DNA of 13,730 nucleotides from DASQUK01 sp035697145 (GTDB lineage Bacteria > Actinomycetota > Acidimicrobiia > Acidimicrobiales > VFJN01), in NCBI GenBank assembly GCA_035697145.1, contig DASSDL010000161.1, positions 1-13,730 of the forward strand, written 5' to 3'. Below are positions 6,749 through 13,711 of the stretch, piece by piece. A program made the translations under genes and the position numbers. The first letter of the stretch is position 1. Each line of letters begins with the position of its first letter. The notes below the pieces were generated by a model. The model saw only the letters and a program-made list of their open reading frames with translations, was not told the origin of the DNA and did not search any database.

Positions 6749-7024
6749 CTACCGGCCCCGGAGCTCGTCGAGCACGCCATCCGGGCGTACGTCCACGGGT
6801 GCAGCCTCGGCCTCGGGTGCCGGCGGACGGTCCCGCCGGCCCGGTGGGTCTACGAGCCCGGCCGCCACCAGATCGTCCAGCGACACCCCCGGCGCAGCCT
6901 CCAACGGGCCGAGCTGGGCGGCCGGCACGCCGTCGACGGTCACCACCACGCGCTCGCCCCGCGAGGCCCTGCGGACGACGGCGGCGACGTTGTTGCGGAG
7001 CTCCCTGATCCCGACGCGTTCCAC
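6749..7024 (-). CDS. Phd/YefM-family antitoxin
   Basis: This 91-residue protein starts with the Phd/YefM DNA-binding fold: VGIRELRNNVAAVVRRASRG (4-23) followed by GERVVVTVDGVPAAQLGPL, the alpha-beta-beta-beta signature of this antitoxin family. The remaining half is Pro-, Asp- and Glu-rich and probably disordered until it wraps around the toxin, a normal arrangement. It neutralises the downstream PIN toxin and should repress its own operon. The start is a GTG at 7024, because the conserved Met/Val-Glu-Arg-Val-Gly-Ile start begins there and a TAGCGT hexamer ends 6 nt upstream, which suggests a leaderless transcript. Pairing a Phd-type antitoxin with a VapC-type toxin is a known combination in actinobacteria. 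The protein is slightly long for the family owing to its tail. Confidence 0.9.
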   Translation of the reverse strand: MERVGIRELRNNVAAVVRRASRGERVVVTVDGVPAAQLGPLEAAPGVSLDDLVAAGLVDPPGRRDRPPAPEAEAAPVDVRPDGVLDELRGR

Positions 7025-7030
7025 CGCCCG

Positions 7031-7064
7031 ACGCTACCAGTCGAGCCGTAGCACGCGTGTACAC
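7031..7064 (-). promoter_or_regulatory. Antitoxin promoter with Phd/YefM-type TGTACA operator
   Basis: TAGCGT (7036-7031, minus) is a -10 candidate 6 nt before the GTG start. About 21 nt further upstream lies the perfect 8-bp palindrome GTGTACAC (7057-7064), overlapping a second palindrome CACGCGTG (7052-7059). TGTACA is the core hexamer of operators bound by YefM and related antitoxins, so this is a credible autoregulatory site. The -35 element is not recognisable. The site also lies upstream of the divergent acyl-CoA dehydrogenase gene. Confidence 0.55.
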
Positions 7065-7071
7065 AAGCGGG

Positions 7072-7102
7072 TTGGACGTCACGATCACGCCCCCCGTACG
7101 GT
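7072..7102 (+). promoter_or_regulatory. Candidate promoter of the acyl-CoA dehydrogenase gene
   Basis: TACGGT (7097-7102) ends 8 nt before the ATG at 7111 and would give a leaderless or near-leaderless transcript. TTGGAC (7072-7077) is a possible -35 but the 19-nt spacer is long. The -10 hexamer overlaps the palindrome CCGTACGG (7094-7101). Confidence 0.4.
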
Positions 7103-7110
7103 GCCGACCC

Positions 7111-8226
7111 ATGAACTTCGCCTTCTCCGAAGAGCAGGAAGAGCTGCGCCGCATCACCCGCCAGTTCCTCGAGTCGAAGTCGCCGGAGACCGAGGTCCGG
7201 CGGTTGATGGACAGCGACGACGGCTACGACCCGGCGGTCTGGTCGCAGATGGCCAACGAGCTGGGGCTGCAGTCGCTCACCATCCCGGAGGAGTACGGCG
7301 GCCAGGGCTTCACCTACGTGGAGCTGACGGTCGTCCTCGAGGAGATGGGTCGGGCACTGCTCTGCGCCCCCTACTACGCCACCGTGGTGCTCGCCGCCAA
7401 CACGCTCCTGCACTCCGGCGACGAGGCGGCCCGCAAGGCCCACCTGCCCGGCATCGCGTCTGGCGACACCATCGCCACGCTGGCCTTCACCGAGCCGAAC
7501 GGCAAGTGGGACGAGTCGGGCATCGAGGCGACCGCCTCGCAGGACGGCGACGGTTGGCGCATCGACGGCACGAAGATGTTCGTGCTCGACGGCCATGTGG
7601 CCAACCTCTTGATCGTCGCCGCCCGCACGGCGAACGGCGTCTCGCTGTTCACGATCGACGGCGACGCCGATGGCCTCACCCGCACCGCGCTGTCCACCAT
7701 GGACCAGACCCGCAAGCAGGCCAAGCTCGAGCTGGCCGGCGTCCCGGGCACGCTCCTCGGTGAGGAGGGCAAGGGCTGGCAGGTGCTCGATCGAGTGCTC
7801 GACCTCGCAGCCGTCGGGTTGGCCGCCGAGCAGGTCGGCGGCGCCCAGAAGGTGCTGGACATGTCGGTCGAATACGCCAAGAACCGCGTGCAGTTCGGCC
7901 GCCCCATCGGCTCCTTCCAGGCCATCAAGCACAAGTGCGCCGACATGCTGCTCGAGGTCGAGTCGGCAAAGTCGGCCGCCTACTACGCCGCCTGGTGCGC
8001 CGCCGAGCTCAACGACGAGCTGCCCGAGGTCGCCTGCCTGGCAAAGGCCTACTGCTCGGAGGCCTACTTCCACTCGGCCGCCGAGAACATCCAGATCCAC
8101 GGCGGCATCGGCTTCACCTGGGAGCACCCGGCACACCTCTATTTCAAGCGCGCCAAGTCCTCCGAGCTGCTCTTCGGCGACCCCACCTATCACCGCGAGC
8201 TCCTCGCCCAGCGGCTCGGCATCTAG
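7111..8226 (+). CDS. Acyl-CoA dehydrogenase family flavoprotein
   Basis: This 371-residue FAD enzyme belongs to the acyl-CoA dehydrogenase family, which oxidises acyl-CoA thioesters at C2-C3. N-terminal helices (FSEEQEELRRITRQFL, 5-20), the EEYGGQGFTYVELTVVLEEMG region (60-80), the central beta domain with LAFTEPNGKW (124-133), and C-terminal helices with NRVQFGRPIGSFQAIKH (258-274) and QIHGGIGFTWEHPAHLYFKRA (328-348) are all present. The usual catalytic Glu of the MCAD type would lie in the segment LLFGDPTYHRE (353-363), where no YEG is found; Asp357 is the nearest acid. This resembles actinobacterial ACADs that work as hetero-oligomers in steroid or branched substrate breakdown, so a partner subunit may exist elsewhere. 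The ATG at 7111 opens the domain exactly; an in-frame GTG at 7057 lies in the operator region and is less likely. Confidence 0.93.
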   Translation: MNFAFSEEQEELRRITRQFLESKSPETEVRRLMDSDDGYDPAVWSQMANELGLQSLTIPEEYGGQGFTYVELTVVLEEMGRALLCAPYYATVVLAANTLLHSGDEAARKAHLPGIASGDTIATLAFTEPNGKWDESGIEATASQDGDGWRIDGTKMFVLDGHVANLLIVAARTANGVSLFTIDGDADGLTRTALSTMDQTRKQAKLELAGVPGTLLGEEGKGWQVLDRVLDLAAVGLAAEQVGGAQKVLDMSVEYAKNRVQFGRPIGSFQAIKHKCADMLLEVESAKSAAYYAAWCAAELNDELPEVACLAKAYCSEAYFHSAAENIQIHGGIGFTWEHPAHLYFKRAKSSELLFGDPTYHRELLAQRLGI

Positions 8227-8240
8227 GCCAACGCCCGGGC

Positions 8241-8714
8241 ATGGTCTGGCTCTTCGCCGTGCTCGCGGCCATCGCCGTGTTCGCCATTGCCGCGGTCACG
8301 GTGGGGCGCGAGGCGTTCCGTCTCGGCCACCAGCCGCCTCCGACGATCTTCGACCTGGACGAAGCCGTGGGCCACGTAGCCGACGACCTGCCGGCGGAGG
8401 CCCAGGCCCGGTTGACCTACGACGAGGTGCGGACGTTGATCCGGGCTGAGATCGAGCACCTCGAGGCCCAAGGGGTCCTGGCCGCTCCCGGCCAGGAGAT
8501 CCGGCTCGAAGGGGGAGCGACGCCCGACGTGGTGCTGGCCGACGACGACGCCGTGGCGGTCGTGCTCGGCCGGGCCGAGGCGGCGGGCCTCGACGTCACC
8601 GACCAGGACGTCTACCACGTGATCGACTCGTTGCACGGTTACTTGGCGAGCATCGGGGCCGTCGGGCCCCGGGCGGCCCCGCCGCCGCCCCCCGGCAACG
8701 GCCAGGGCGGGTGA
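8241..8714 (+). CDS. Membrane-anchored small protein of unknown function
   Basis: I do not recognise a named family. The 157-residue protein begins with a single hydrophobic segment (about 2-22, VWLFAVLAAIAVFAIAAVTV) followed by Gly-Arg-Glu, which fits an uncleaved N-terminal anchor with the rest probably cytoplasmic. Residues 35-80 form an acidic, amphipathic helical region (FDLDEAVGHVADDL, then YDEVRTLIRAEIEHLEAQGV). A second compact part follows (about 96-137, DVVLADDDAVAVVLG, VYHVIDSLHGYLASIG), and the tail is Pro/Gly-rich with a run of six prolines. It starts 14 bp after the acyl-CoA dehydrogenase stop and is probably cotranscribed with it, although the pairing gives no clear function. 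Its end is 15 bp from the convergent ABC transporter gene. Codon bias matches the neighbours. Actinobacterial anchored proteins of this layout are common, but none is characterised to my knowledge. Confidence 0.8.
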   Translation: MVWLFAVLAAIAVFAIAAVTVGREAFRLGHQPPPTIFDLDEAVGHVADDLPAEAQARLTYDEVRTLIRAEIEHLEAQGVLAAPGQEIRLEGGATPDVVLADDDAVAVVLGRAEAAGLDVTDQDVYHVIDSLHGYLASIGAVGPRAAPPPPPGNGQGG

Positions 8715-8729
8715 CCCGGCTCGCGTCGG

Positions 8730-10652
8730 TCAGGTCTCGCCGCCACCATCTCCGTCGGTGCGGGTGTTTCCCAGCCAGCTCTCGTAGAGCCCGGCATAGG
8801 TTCCGCCGGCGGCTACGAGATCGGGGTGGCTGCCGCGCTCCACGATCCGTCCCTGGTCGAACACCAGCACCAGGTCGGCCGCCTCGGCCGTCGACAGCCG
8901 GTGGGCGATCGACACCATCGTCCGGCCCTCGGCCAGCCGGGCCAGGGCCTGGGTGAGCGCCCGCTCGGTCTCGGGGTCGACGGCGCTGGTGGCTTCGTCG
9001 AGCACCAACAGGCCCGGGTCGCCGAGCTGGGCCCGCGCCAACGCCACCAACTGGCGCTCGCCGACCGAGAGGCTGCCGCCGCGCTCGCCCACGGGCGTGT
9101 CCAGGCCCAGCGGCAGCTCGTCGAGCCACCAGCCCAGACCCAACTCCGCGAACGCCTCCCGCACCTCGTCGTCGCCCGACCCGACGCGTCCGACACGCAC
9201 GTTCTCGGCCAGGCTGGCGTCGAACAGGAAGCCGTCCTGGGGCACGAGCCGCACCGCTCGCCGCCGCTCGTCGGGGCGGACGGCGCGCAGGTCCACGCCC
9301 CCGAGCCGCACCTCCCCTGTCGACGGGTCGGCCAGGCGGCACAGGAGCTTGGCGAAGGTCGTCTTGCCCGATCCGGTCTCACCCACCACCGCCACTGAGC
9401 TTCCGGCCGGCACCCGGACCTCGACGTCGTGCAGCACTGGCACCCCGTCGCGGTAGGCGAACCCCAGATCTGCCACCTCGACCTCCAGCGCACCGTGGGG
9501 GAGCGGCAGGCCCGGCTCCGGCTCCGGCAGGTCGATCGGCGTGGCCAGCACCCCCAGCACCTTGCGCCAGCCGGCGATGGCGATCTGGGTCTGGTCGAGG
9601 ATCTCAGACAGCTCGGCGATCGGGTTGAGCAGCAGCCCGATGAGGAAGACGAAAGCCACGACCTCGCCGACACCCAGCCCCCACCCGGGCCCGTAGGCGA
9701 CACCGGCCGCGACCACCCCCGCCAGGGCCACCGACCCGAACAGGTCGCCCAGCGGGAACATGAGCGCGAAGTAGCGGGCGGCGTCGATGTAGGCGCGGTA
9801 CTGGCGGTTGATGGCCGCACGCAGACGGGACCGGCTGCGCTCCTCCAGCCCGTAGGCCTGGATCACGGCGGCGCCGGTCACGGTTTCCGATACCTCCGAC
9901 AGCGACTCGCCCACGCTCGTGCGCACGCGGTCCTGCGCGGCGAGCTGGCGGCGCTGCAACACCGGCAGCAGCAGGACCACCGGCACGAACGAGGCGATGG
10001 CGATGAGGGTCAGGTGCCAGTCGTAGATGGCCATCACGCCGAGGGTGGCGACGATGAGGAAGCTGTCGACGATCCAAGCCACCGCCCCCCACTCCATGAA
10101 CTGGGCCAGGGTCTCGATGTCGCTGGTGACCCGGGCGACCAGGGCTCCCCGGCGCTGCTCGTTGTGCTCGGCCATCGACAGCCGGTGGATGTGGTCGAAG
10201 GCGCGCACCCGCAACCCGAGCAGGCTGTTCTCCGACGCCCGCACGAGGCGCAGGTAGGTGGCGCGATTGACCAGGTAGAGCAGCACCACGGCGGCGGCGG
10301 TGAGGGCGCACGCGGGATAGACGAAGCCGGGGCGGAACGCCGCACCGGCCGGTAGACCGCGGTCGAGGATCTGCTGGATGAGGATCGGCACCGCCAGCTT
10401 GCCGGCGGCGGTGGCGAGAGCCATCAGGGCGGTGAAGTAGATGCCCTGACGCAGCTCCGGCGTGGCCGCCACCCCCCGGCGCAGGACCGCGAGCGCCCCG
10501 GCATCGAGGACGTGAGCCTCTTCGGGCGTCGGCGACGGGTGGGGTCGTTCCTCGTCGCTCGACCCGGGTGGCGCCGTCTCGGCCAGCATGCCGACCGCGG
10601 CGTCGTGCGGGTCCGGCACCGCGACCGGGCTGTCGCGCTCGTCGACGGTCAC
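8730..10652 (-). CDS. ABC exporter half-transporter, second subunit (consensus Walker B, degenerate signature)
   Basis: A 640-residue permease-ATPase fusion of the type IV (MsbA/BmrCD-like) exporter family. A Pro/Glu-rich cytoplasmic tail (1-60) precedes six predicted membrane helices (about 71-93, 110-130, 190-210, 212-232, 296-320, 328-346). The nucleotide-binding domain (about 388-625) has Walker A GETGSGKTT (424-432), Q-loop Gln472, Walker B LLVLDEATSAVD with catalytic Glu553, and switch His584 in SIAHRLS. Its signature is LSVGE (528-532) instead of LSGGQ. The GTG start at 10652 overlaps the stop of the upstream subunit gene in GTGA, so the two are translationally coupled. An in-frame reading continues left through that gene but is antisense-frame noise. 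Together they should form an asymmetric heterodimer exporting lipids, drugs or peptides; the cargo cannot be inferred. The C-terminal tail is Gly/Asp-rich. Confidence 0.94.
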   Translation of the reverse strand: MTVDERDSPVAVPDPHDAAVGMLAETAPPGSSDEERPHPSPTPEEAHVLDAGALAVLRRGVAATPELRQGIYFTALMALATAAGKLAVPILIQQILDRGLPAGAAFRPGFVYPACALTAAAVVLLYLVNRATYLRLVRASENSLLGLRVRAFDHIHRLSMAEHNEQRRGALVARVTSDIETLAQFMEWGAVAWIVDSFLIVATLGVMAIYDWHLTLIAIASFVPVVLLLPVLQRRQLAAQDRVRTSVGESLSEVSETVTGAAVIQAYGLEERSRSRLRAAINRQYRAYIDAARYFALMFPLGDLFGSVALAGVVAAGVAYGPGWGLGVGEVVAFVFLIGLLLNPIAELSEILDQTQIAIAGWRKVLGVLATPIDLPEPEPGLPLPHGALEVEVADLGFAYRDGVPVLHDVEVRVPAGSSVAVVGETGSGKTTFAKLLCRLADPSTGEVRLGGVDLRAVRPDERRRAVRLVPQDGFLFDASLAENVRVGRVGSGDDEVREAFAELGLGWWLDELPLGLDTPVGERGGSLSVGERQLVALARAQLGDPGLLVLDEATSAVDPETERALTQALARLAEGRTMVSIAHRLSTAEAADLVLVFDQGRIVERGSHPDLVAAGGTYAGLYESWLGNTRTDGDGGGET

Positions 10653-12442
10653 GCCGCGTCCTGCTCGTAGGCCCGCGCCAGGGAGGCGTAGGCGGATACG
10701 GAGCCGAGTAGCTCCTGATGGGTGCCGCTGGCGGCGATGTGGCCCCCGTCGAGGAACAGGACGCGGTCGGCCAGCGCGATCGTCGACACCCGATGGGCCA
10801 CGACCAGCGTGGTGGCGTGCAGCGAGTCGGGGAGTCCGTCGAGGATCTGGCGCTCGATGGTGGGATCCACCGCCGAGGTGGCGTCGTCGAGCATCAGCAG
10901 GCCGGGGCGGCGCAGCAGAGCCCGCGCCAGTGCCAGGCGCTGACGCTGGCCCCCCGATAGGGTGACGCCCCGCTCTCCCAGCGGCTGGTCGAGGCCGAGG
11001 GGCAGGCGCTCGACGAAGCGCCGGGCCCGGGCGGCGTCGAGTGCCCAGCGCAGGTCGTCGTCGGCGGCGTCCAGGCCGAGCGCCAGGTTCTCGCGGACGG
11101 TGTCGGCGAACACGAACGCCTCCTGGAACACCAGCGCCACCTCCGAGCGCAGCGAGGCCGGTTCGGCGGTGGCCAGGTCCACACCGCCCAGCCGCACCGA
11201 GCCACCGGTCGGCTGATAGATGTGGGCGAGCAGGTGACACAGCGTCGACTTTCCCGATCCGGTGGCGCCCACCAGGGCCACCACCTCGCCGGGCGCCAAG
11301 GCGAGGTCGACACCGGCCAGGACCGGATCGGCGTCCGGTGAATAGGCGAAGCGCAGCGCGCGCACGTCGACGGCGAGCGGTCCGTGCGGCAGCGGTGCAC
11401 CGGTCCCCTCGGCGGGGGTGGGGCGCGTCGGGGAGGCGAGAACTCCGGCGATGCGGTCCGCGGCGACGACTGCCCGGGGCATCTCCTCCAGCAGGAACCC
11501 CACCACTCGCATGGGGAACGTGAGGATCGTGAACAGCGCCATCGCCTGGACCAGCTGTCCGGTGCTGATCACGCCCTCGGCTACCCGCCAGGCACCCAGG
11601 GCGAGCAGGGCGATCGTCCCGAGGTTGGGGAGGGCGTCGAGCACCGGCTCGAACGTGGCCCGTAGGCGGCCCACCGCCAGCCGGGCTGTGCGCAGCTCGC
11701 GGGCGGCGCCCGCCAGGCGTTCGACCTCGCGGGCCTCGAGGCCCAGGGTCTTCACCAGGAGCGCGCCCTCGAACGACTCGTGCGCCACGCTCGACACCTC
11801 GCCCAAGCGTGCCTGTGTGCGGCTGGCCGGGGCCTCCACCCGGCGGCTGTAGATCTGGTTGAGGATCGCCAGCGCGGGGAACAGCGCCAGCCCCACCAGC
11901 ATCAGCAGCGGGTCGATCAGGGCGAGGCTCACGATCGACAGCCCGATCAGCACCACGACCCCCAGCGACAACGGCAGGGGCATCATCACCATGATGGCCC
12001 GTTCGACATCGGCGTCGGCGTGGGCCAAGAGCTGGCCGGTGGGGTGGGACCCGAAGTACTGGAGGGGCACCCGCAGGTACGTGTCGGTGATGCGCCGGAA
12101 CCAGGTGCGGTGCATGCCCCGTGCCGTCATGTTGCCGAAATAGCGGCGGAGCACCACGCCGGCCGATCTGAGCACCGCCACGCCGAGGATGGCCCCGACG
12201 GCGGCGGCGATCGTGGCCCCCGACACGCCCTCGTCGAACCCCGGGATGATGACCCTGTCCGTCACCTCGCCGAGCAGCAACGACCCGGCAACCGCCATCG
12301 AGCCGTACAACACGGATCCGACGACCGACACCACGAATGGCCGCGGGTGCACGCGCACGCTGGCCCACAGCAGGCCGATCCCACGCCGCAGCAGCGAGCG
12401 CTCGGCTGGGGCGGGCTCGGGGGAGACGTCGACGGCTGTCAT
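10649..12442 (-). CDS. ABC exporter half-transporter, first subunit (consensus signature, degenerate Walker B)
   Basis: A 597-residue permease-ATPase fusion, first gene of the pair. Six membrane helices are predicted (about 35-57, 75-97, 155-175, 178-196, 264-286, 298-320), with coupling-helix region GLEAREVERL at 234-243. The ATPase domain (about 355-590) has Walker A GATGSGKST (392-400), Q-loop Gln440 in FQEAF, signature LSGGQ (495-499), Walker B LLMLDDATSAVD, and switch His550 in VVAHRVS. The catalytic Glu after Walker B is Asp520, a known feature of the inactive site in heterodimeric exporters. This subunit supplies the good signature and the second subunit supplies the good Walker B. The ATG at 12442 is chosen because it opens the N-terminus typical of the family; a TTG at 12502 is in frame but lies in the divergent gene start. 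Its 60-bp upstream region is shared with the plus-strand gene at 12502. Confidence 0.94.
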   Translation of the reverse strand: MTAVDVSPEPAPAERSLLRRGIGLLWASVRVHPRPFVVSVVGSVLYGSMAVAGSLLLGEVTDRVIIPGFDEGVSGATIAAAVGAILGVAVLRSAGVVLRRYFGNMTARGMHRTWFRRITDTYLRVPLQYFGSHPTGQLLAHADADVERAIMVMMPLPLSLGVVVLIGLSIVSLALIDPLLMLVGLALFPALAILNQIYSRRVEAPASRTQARLGEVSSVAHESFEGALLVKTLGLEAREVERLAGAARELRTARLAVGRLRATFEPVLDALPNLGTIALLALGAWRVAEGVISTGQLVQAMALFTILTFPMRVVGFLLEEMPRAVVAADRIAGVLASPTRPTPAEGTGAPLPHGPLAVDVRALRFAYSPDADPVLAGVDLALAPGEVVALVGATGSGKSTLCHLLAHIYQPTGGSVRLGGVDLATAEPASLRSEVALVFQEAFVFADTVRENLALGLDAADDDLRWALDAARARRFVERLPLGLDQPLGERGVTLSGGQRQRLALARALLRRPGLLMLDDATSAVDPTIERQILDGLPDSLHATTLVVAHRVSTIALADRVLFLDGGHIAASGTHQELLGSVSAYASLARAYEQDAA

Positions 12443-12489
12443 GGCCGCTGCGAGTCTGCCGGAACTACGGCCAATTCGTGCTCCCGGTG

Positions 12490-12495
12490 TACGGT
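12490..12495 (+). promoter_or_regulatory. Candidate -10 box of the small Cys-rich protein gene
   Basis: TACGGT ends 6 nt before the ATG at 12502, matching the hexamer found upstream of the acyl-CoA dehydrogenase gene. No clear -35 is visible. A leaderless transcript is inferred from position only. Confidence 0.35.
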
Positions 12496-12501
12496 CCGGC
12501 A

Positions 12502-12756
12502 ATGGAGCGTCTCGGCCGGTTCGAGCACTATCGGTTCCTCGGCGACAAGCGCAGGCAGGTCGTCCACGACATCGACTACGTCCCCGAGGACCATGTGGGA
12601 GCCATCGCCGAGCTCGTCGAGGCCGAGGCGTTCACCTGCTTCGGCCCCGACACGCTGCCCGAGGCGCGCAACCGGTGCTACCGGCTATGTCGCACGTGTC
12701 GGCGCGCCCGCCAGGCCGCCGGCGTCGACGACGAGGCCGGGAGCGCCGCGGCTTGA
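12502..12756 (+). CDS. Small Cys-rich protein, possible Ada-type metal-binding domain
   Basis: This 84-residue soluble protein is not named with certainty. It has Cys46, Cys59, Cys63 and Cys66. The pattern GDKRRQVVHDIDY (14-26), then FTCFGPDTLPEARNRCYRLC (44-63) and CRTC (63-66), resembles the end of Ada-type zinc-binding domains, in which a Gly-x-Lys...Tyr/Val-His stretch and a phenylalanine-led 'EA...GYRPCKRC' stretch frame a metal site. The first Cys of that family is replaced here by Tyr26, so metal binding is uncertain. The tail is Asp/Ala-rich and dispensable-looking. The ATG at 12502 is supported by the TACGGT hexamer upstream and by codon bias. It is divergent from the ABC pair and 28 bp ahead of the hydrolase gene, with which it may be cotranscribed. 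It could equally be an uncharacterised actinobacterial family. Confidence 0.72.
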   Translation: MERLGRFEHYRFLGDKRRQVVHDIDYVPEDHVGAIAELVEAEAFTCFGPDTLPEARNRCYRLCRTCRRARQAAGVDDEAGSAAA

Positions 12757-12784
12757 CGGCAGTGAACCTGCGCGCGTCGTGACC

Positions 12785-13534
12785 ATGGACGAGCGCATCG
12801 TCTCGAGCGGCTTGAAGCTGGCCGCCCACGTCGCGCGGCCGCCGGGGCGGCCGAGCGGGCCGCCGCCGGCGGTCGTGCTGTGTCACGGCTATCCGTCGGC
12901 CACCGAGTCCGGGGTCACGACTCCGGATCTGGCCGACCGCATCGCCACCGAGATGGGCTGGGCGGCGCTCGCCTTCGCATTTCGCGGCTGCGGCGACTCG
13001 GAGGGCCAGTTCTCGCTGGTCGGTTGGCTCGACGACATCGGCGCCGCGCTGTCCTACGCCCAACGCGAGCTCCGGCCCCTGGGGATCTGGCTGGCCGGGT
13101 TCGGCACCGGCGGGGCGCTCTCGGTGTGCGCGGGCGCTCGAGACCCCCGGGTCAAGGGGGTGGCGGCCGTGGGGGCGCCCGGCGACTTCGACGACTGGGC
13201 CGGGCATCCTCGTCGGCTGCTCGAGCACGGTCGCGAGGTGGGCGTGATCACCGATCCAGCGTTCCCGCCCGCGTTCGACACCTGGGCGCGGGAGCTCAAG
13301 GAGGTTCGGGCCGTGGCGTGCGCGTCGCAGTACGCGCCCCGTCCGCTGCTGGTGGTCCACGGCAGTGAGGACGAGGCAGTTCCCTCGTTCGACGCCCGGG
13401 TCGTGGCCGACGCCCACGGTTCGGCCGAGCTGCGGCTCATCAACGGGGCCGGCCACGAGCTGCGCCACGACCCCCGGGCGGTGGCCGTCCTCCTGGGCTG
13501 GCTGGACCGCCAACGCCACAACCTGCACCGCTAG
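12785..13534 (+). CDS. Alpha/beta-hydrolase fold protein lacking the nucleophile serine
   Basis: This 249-residue protein has the alpha/beta-hydrolase fold: oxyanion-hole loop LCHGYPS (32-38), the strand and turn AFAFRGCGDSEG (63-74), the nucleophile-elbow position LAGFGTGGAL (103-112), the acid loop VVHGSEDEAVP (190-200) with Asp196, and GAGHELRHDP (221-230) with His224. The elbow reads G-F-G-T-G: the nucleophile Ser is Gly107 (codon GGC), while the acid and base are kept. It is therefore either a non-catalytic member, a protein using another mechanism, or a divergent enzyme. No signal peptide is visible, so it is cytoplasmic. Length is normal for a single-domain dienelactone-hydrolase or serine-aminopeptidase-like lid-less hydrolase. 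The ATG at 12785 is chosen; an in-frame GTG at 12779 adds only two residues. The open frame upstream belongs to antisense of the ABC genes. Confidence 0.88.
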   Translation: MDERIVSSGLKLAAHVARPPGRPSGPPPAVVLCHGYPSATESGVTTPDLADRIATEMGWAALAFAFRGCGDSEGQFSLVGWLDDIGAALSYAQRELRPLGIWLAGFGTGGALSVCAGARDPRVKGVAAVGAPGDFDDWAGHPRRLLEHGREVGVITDPAFPPAFDTWARELKEVRAVACASQYAPRPLLVVHGSEDEAVPSFDARVVADAHGSAELRLINGAGHELRHDPRAVAVLLGWLDRQRHNLHR

Positions 13535-13545
13535 CCCCGGTGGTG

Positions 13546-13573
13546 GGTCGGGCCGGGGCCCCGCCCAGGGCGG
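13546..13573 (+). terminator. Putative terminator region after the hydrolase gene
   Basis: Just past the stop codon lies a very GC-rich segment with GGGGCCCC and, at 13561-13573, CCGCCC-A-GGGCGG. These can form competing stems. There is no T-tract, so this is inferred from position and strength only. The following sequence to 13730 shows no supported gene. Confidence 0.35.
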
Positions 13574-13591
13574 ATCATCAATTCACCCTGG

Positions 13592-13711
13592 ATGGTCACC
13601 TACGCAGGTGAGGACAACGAGCGCGGTTTGCGGCAGACTCACGACGCGCACCGGCTCATGCGCTGGACGCGCGACGACAGTTCGGGAGCGTCCGGACGCG
13701 AACGCAGCTAG
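13592..13711 (+). CDS. Doubtful 39-residue open reading frame
   Basis: An ATG-to-TAG frame beginning MVTYAGEDNERG encodes a charged peptide with no recognisable domain. It could be chance; third codon positions are GC-biased but so is all of this DNA. No clear promoter or ribosome-binding site is seen. Included only because the 196 bases after the hydrolase otherwise hold nothing but the hairpin. Confidence 0.12.
   Translation: MVTYAGEDNERGLRQTHDAHRLMRWTRDDSSGASGRERS

Noticed and set aside
6078..7157. Minus-strand frame across the TA region
   Set aside because: It is out of frame with both the antitoxin and the toxin, which have clear family motifs, and reads as Arg/Gly/Ala-rich noise.
12443..12502. 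TTG start at 12502 for the first ABC subunit
   Set aside because: It would add 20 residues lacking family character and overlap the start of the divergent gene; the ATG at 12442 fits the family N-terminus.
11780..12784. Upstream extension of the hydrolase frame
   Set aside because: It is antisense to the first ABC gene and out of frame with the Cys-rich protein; the hydrolase fold begins only after 12785.
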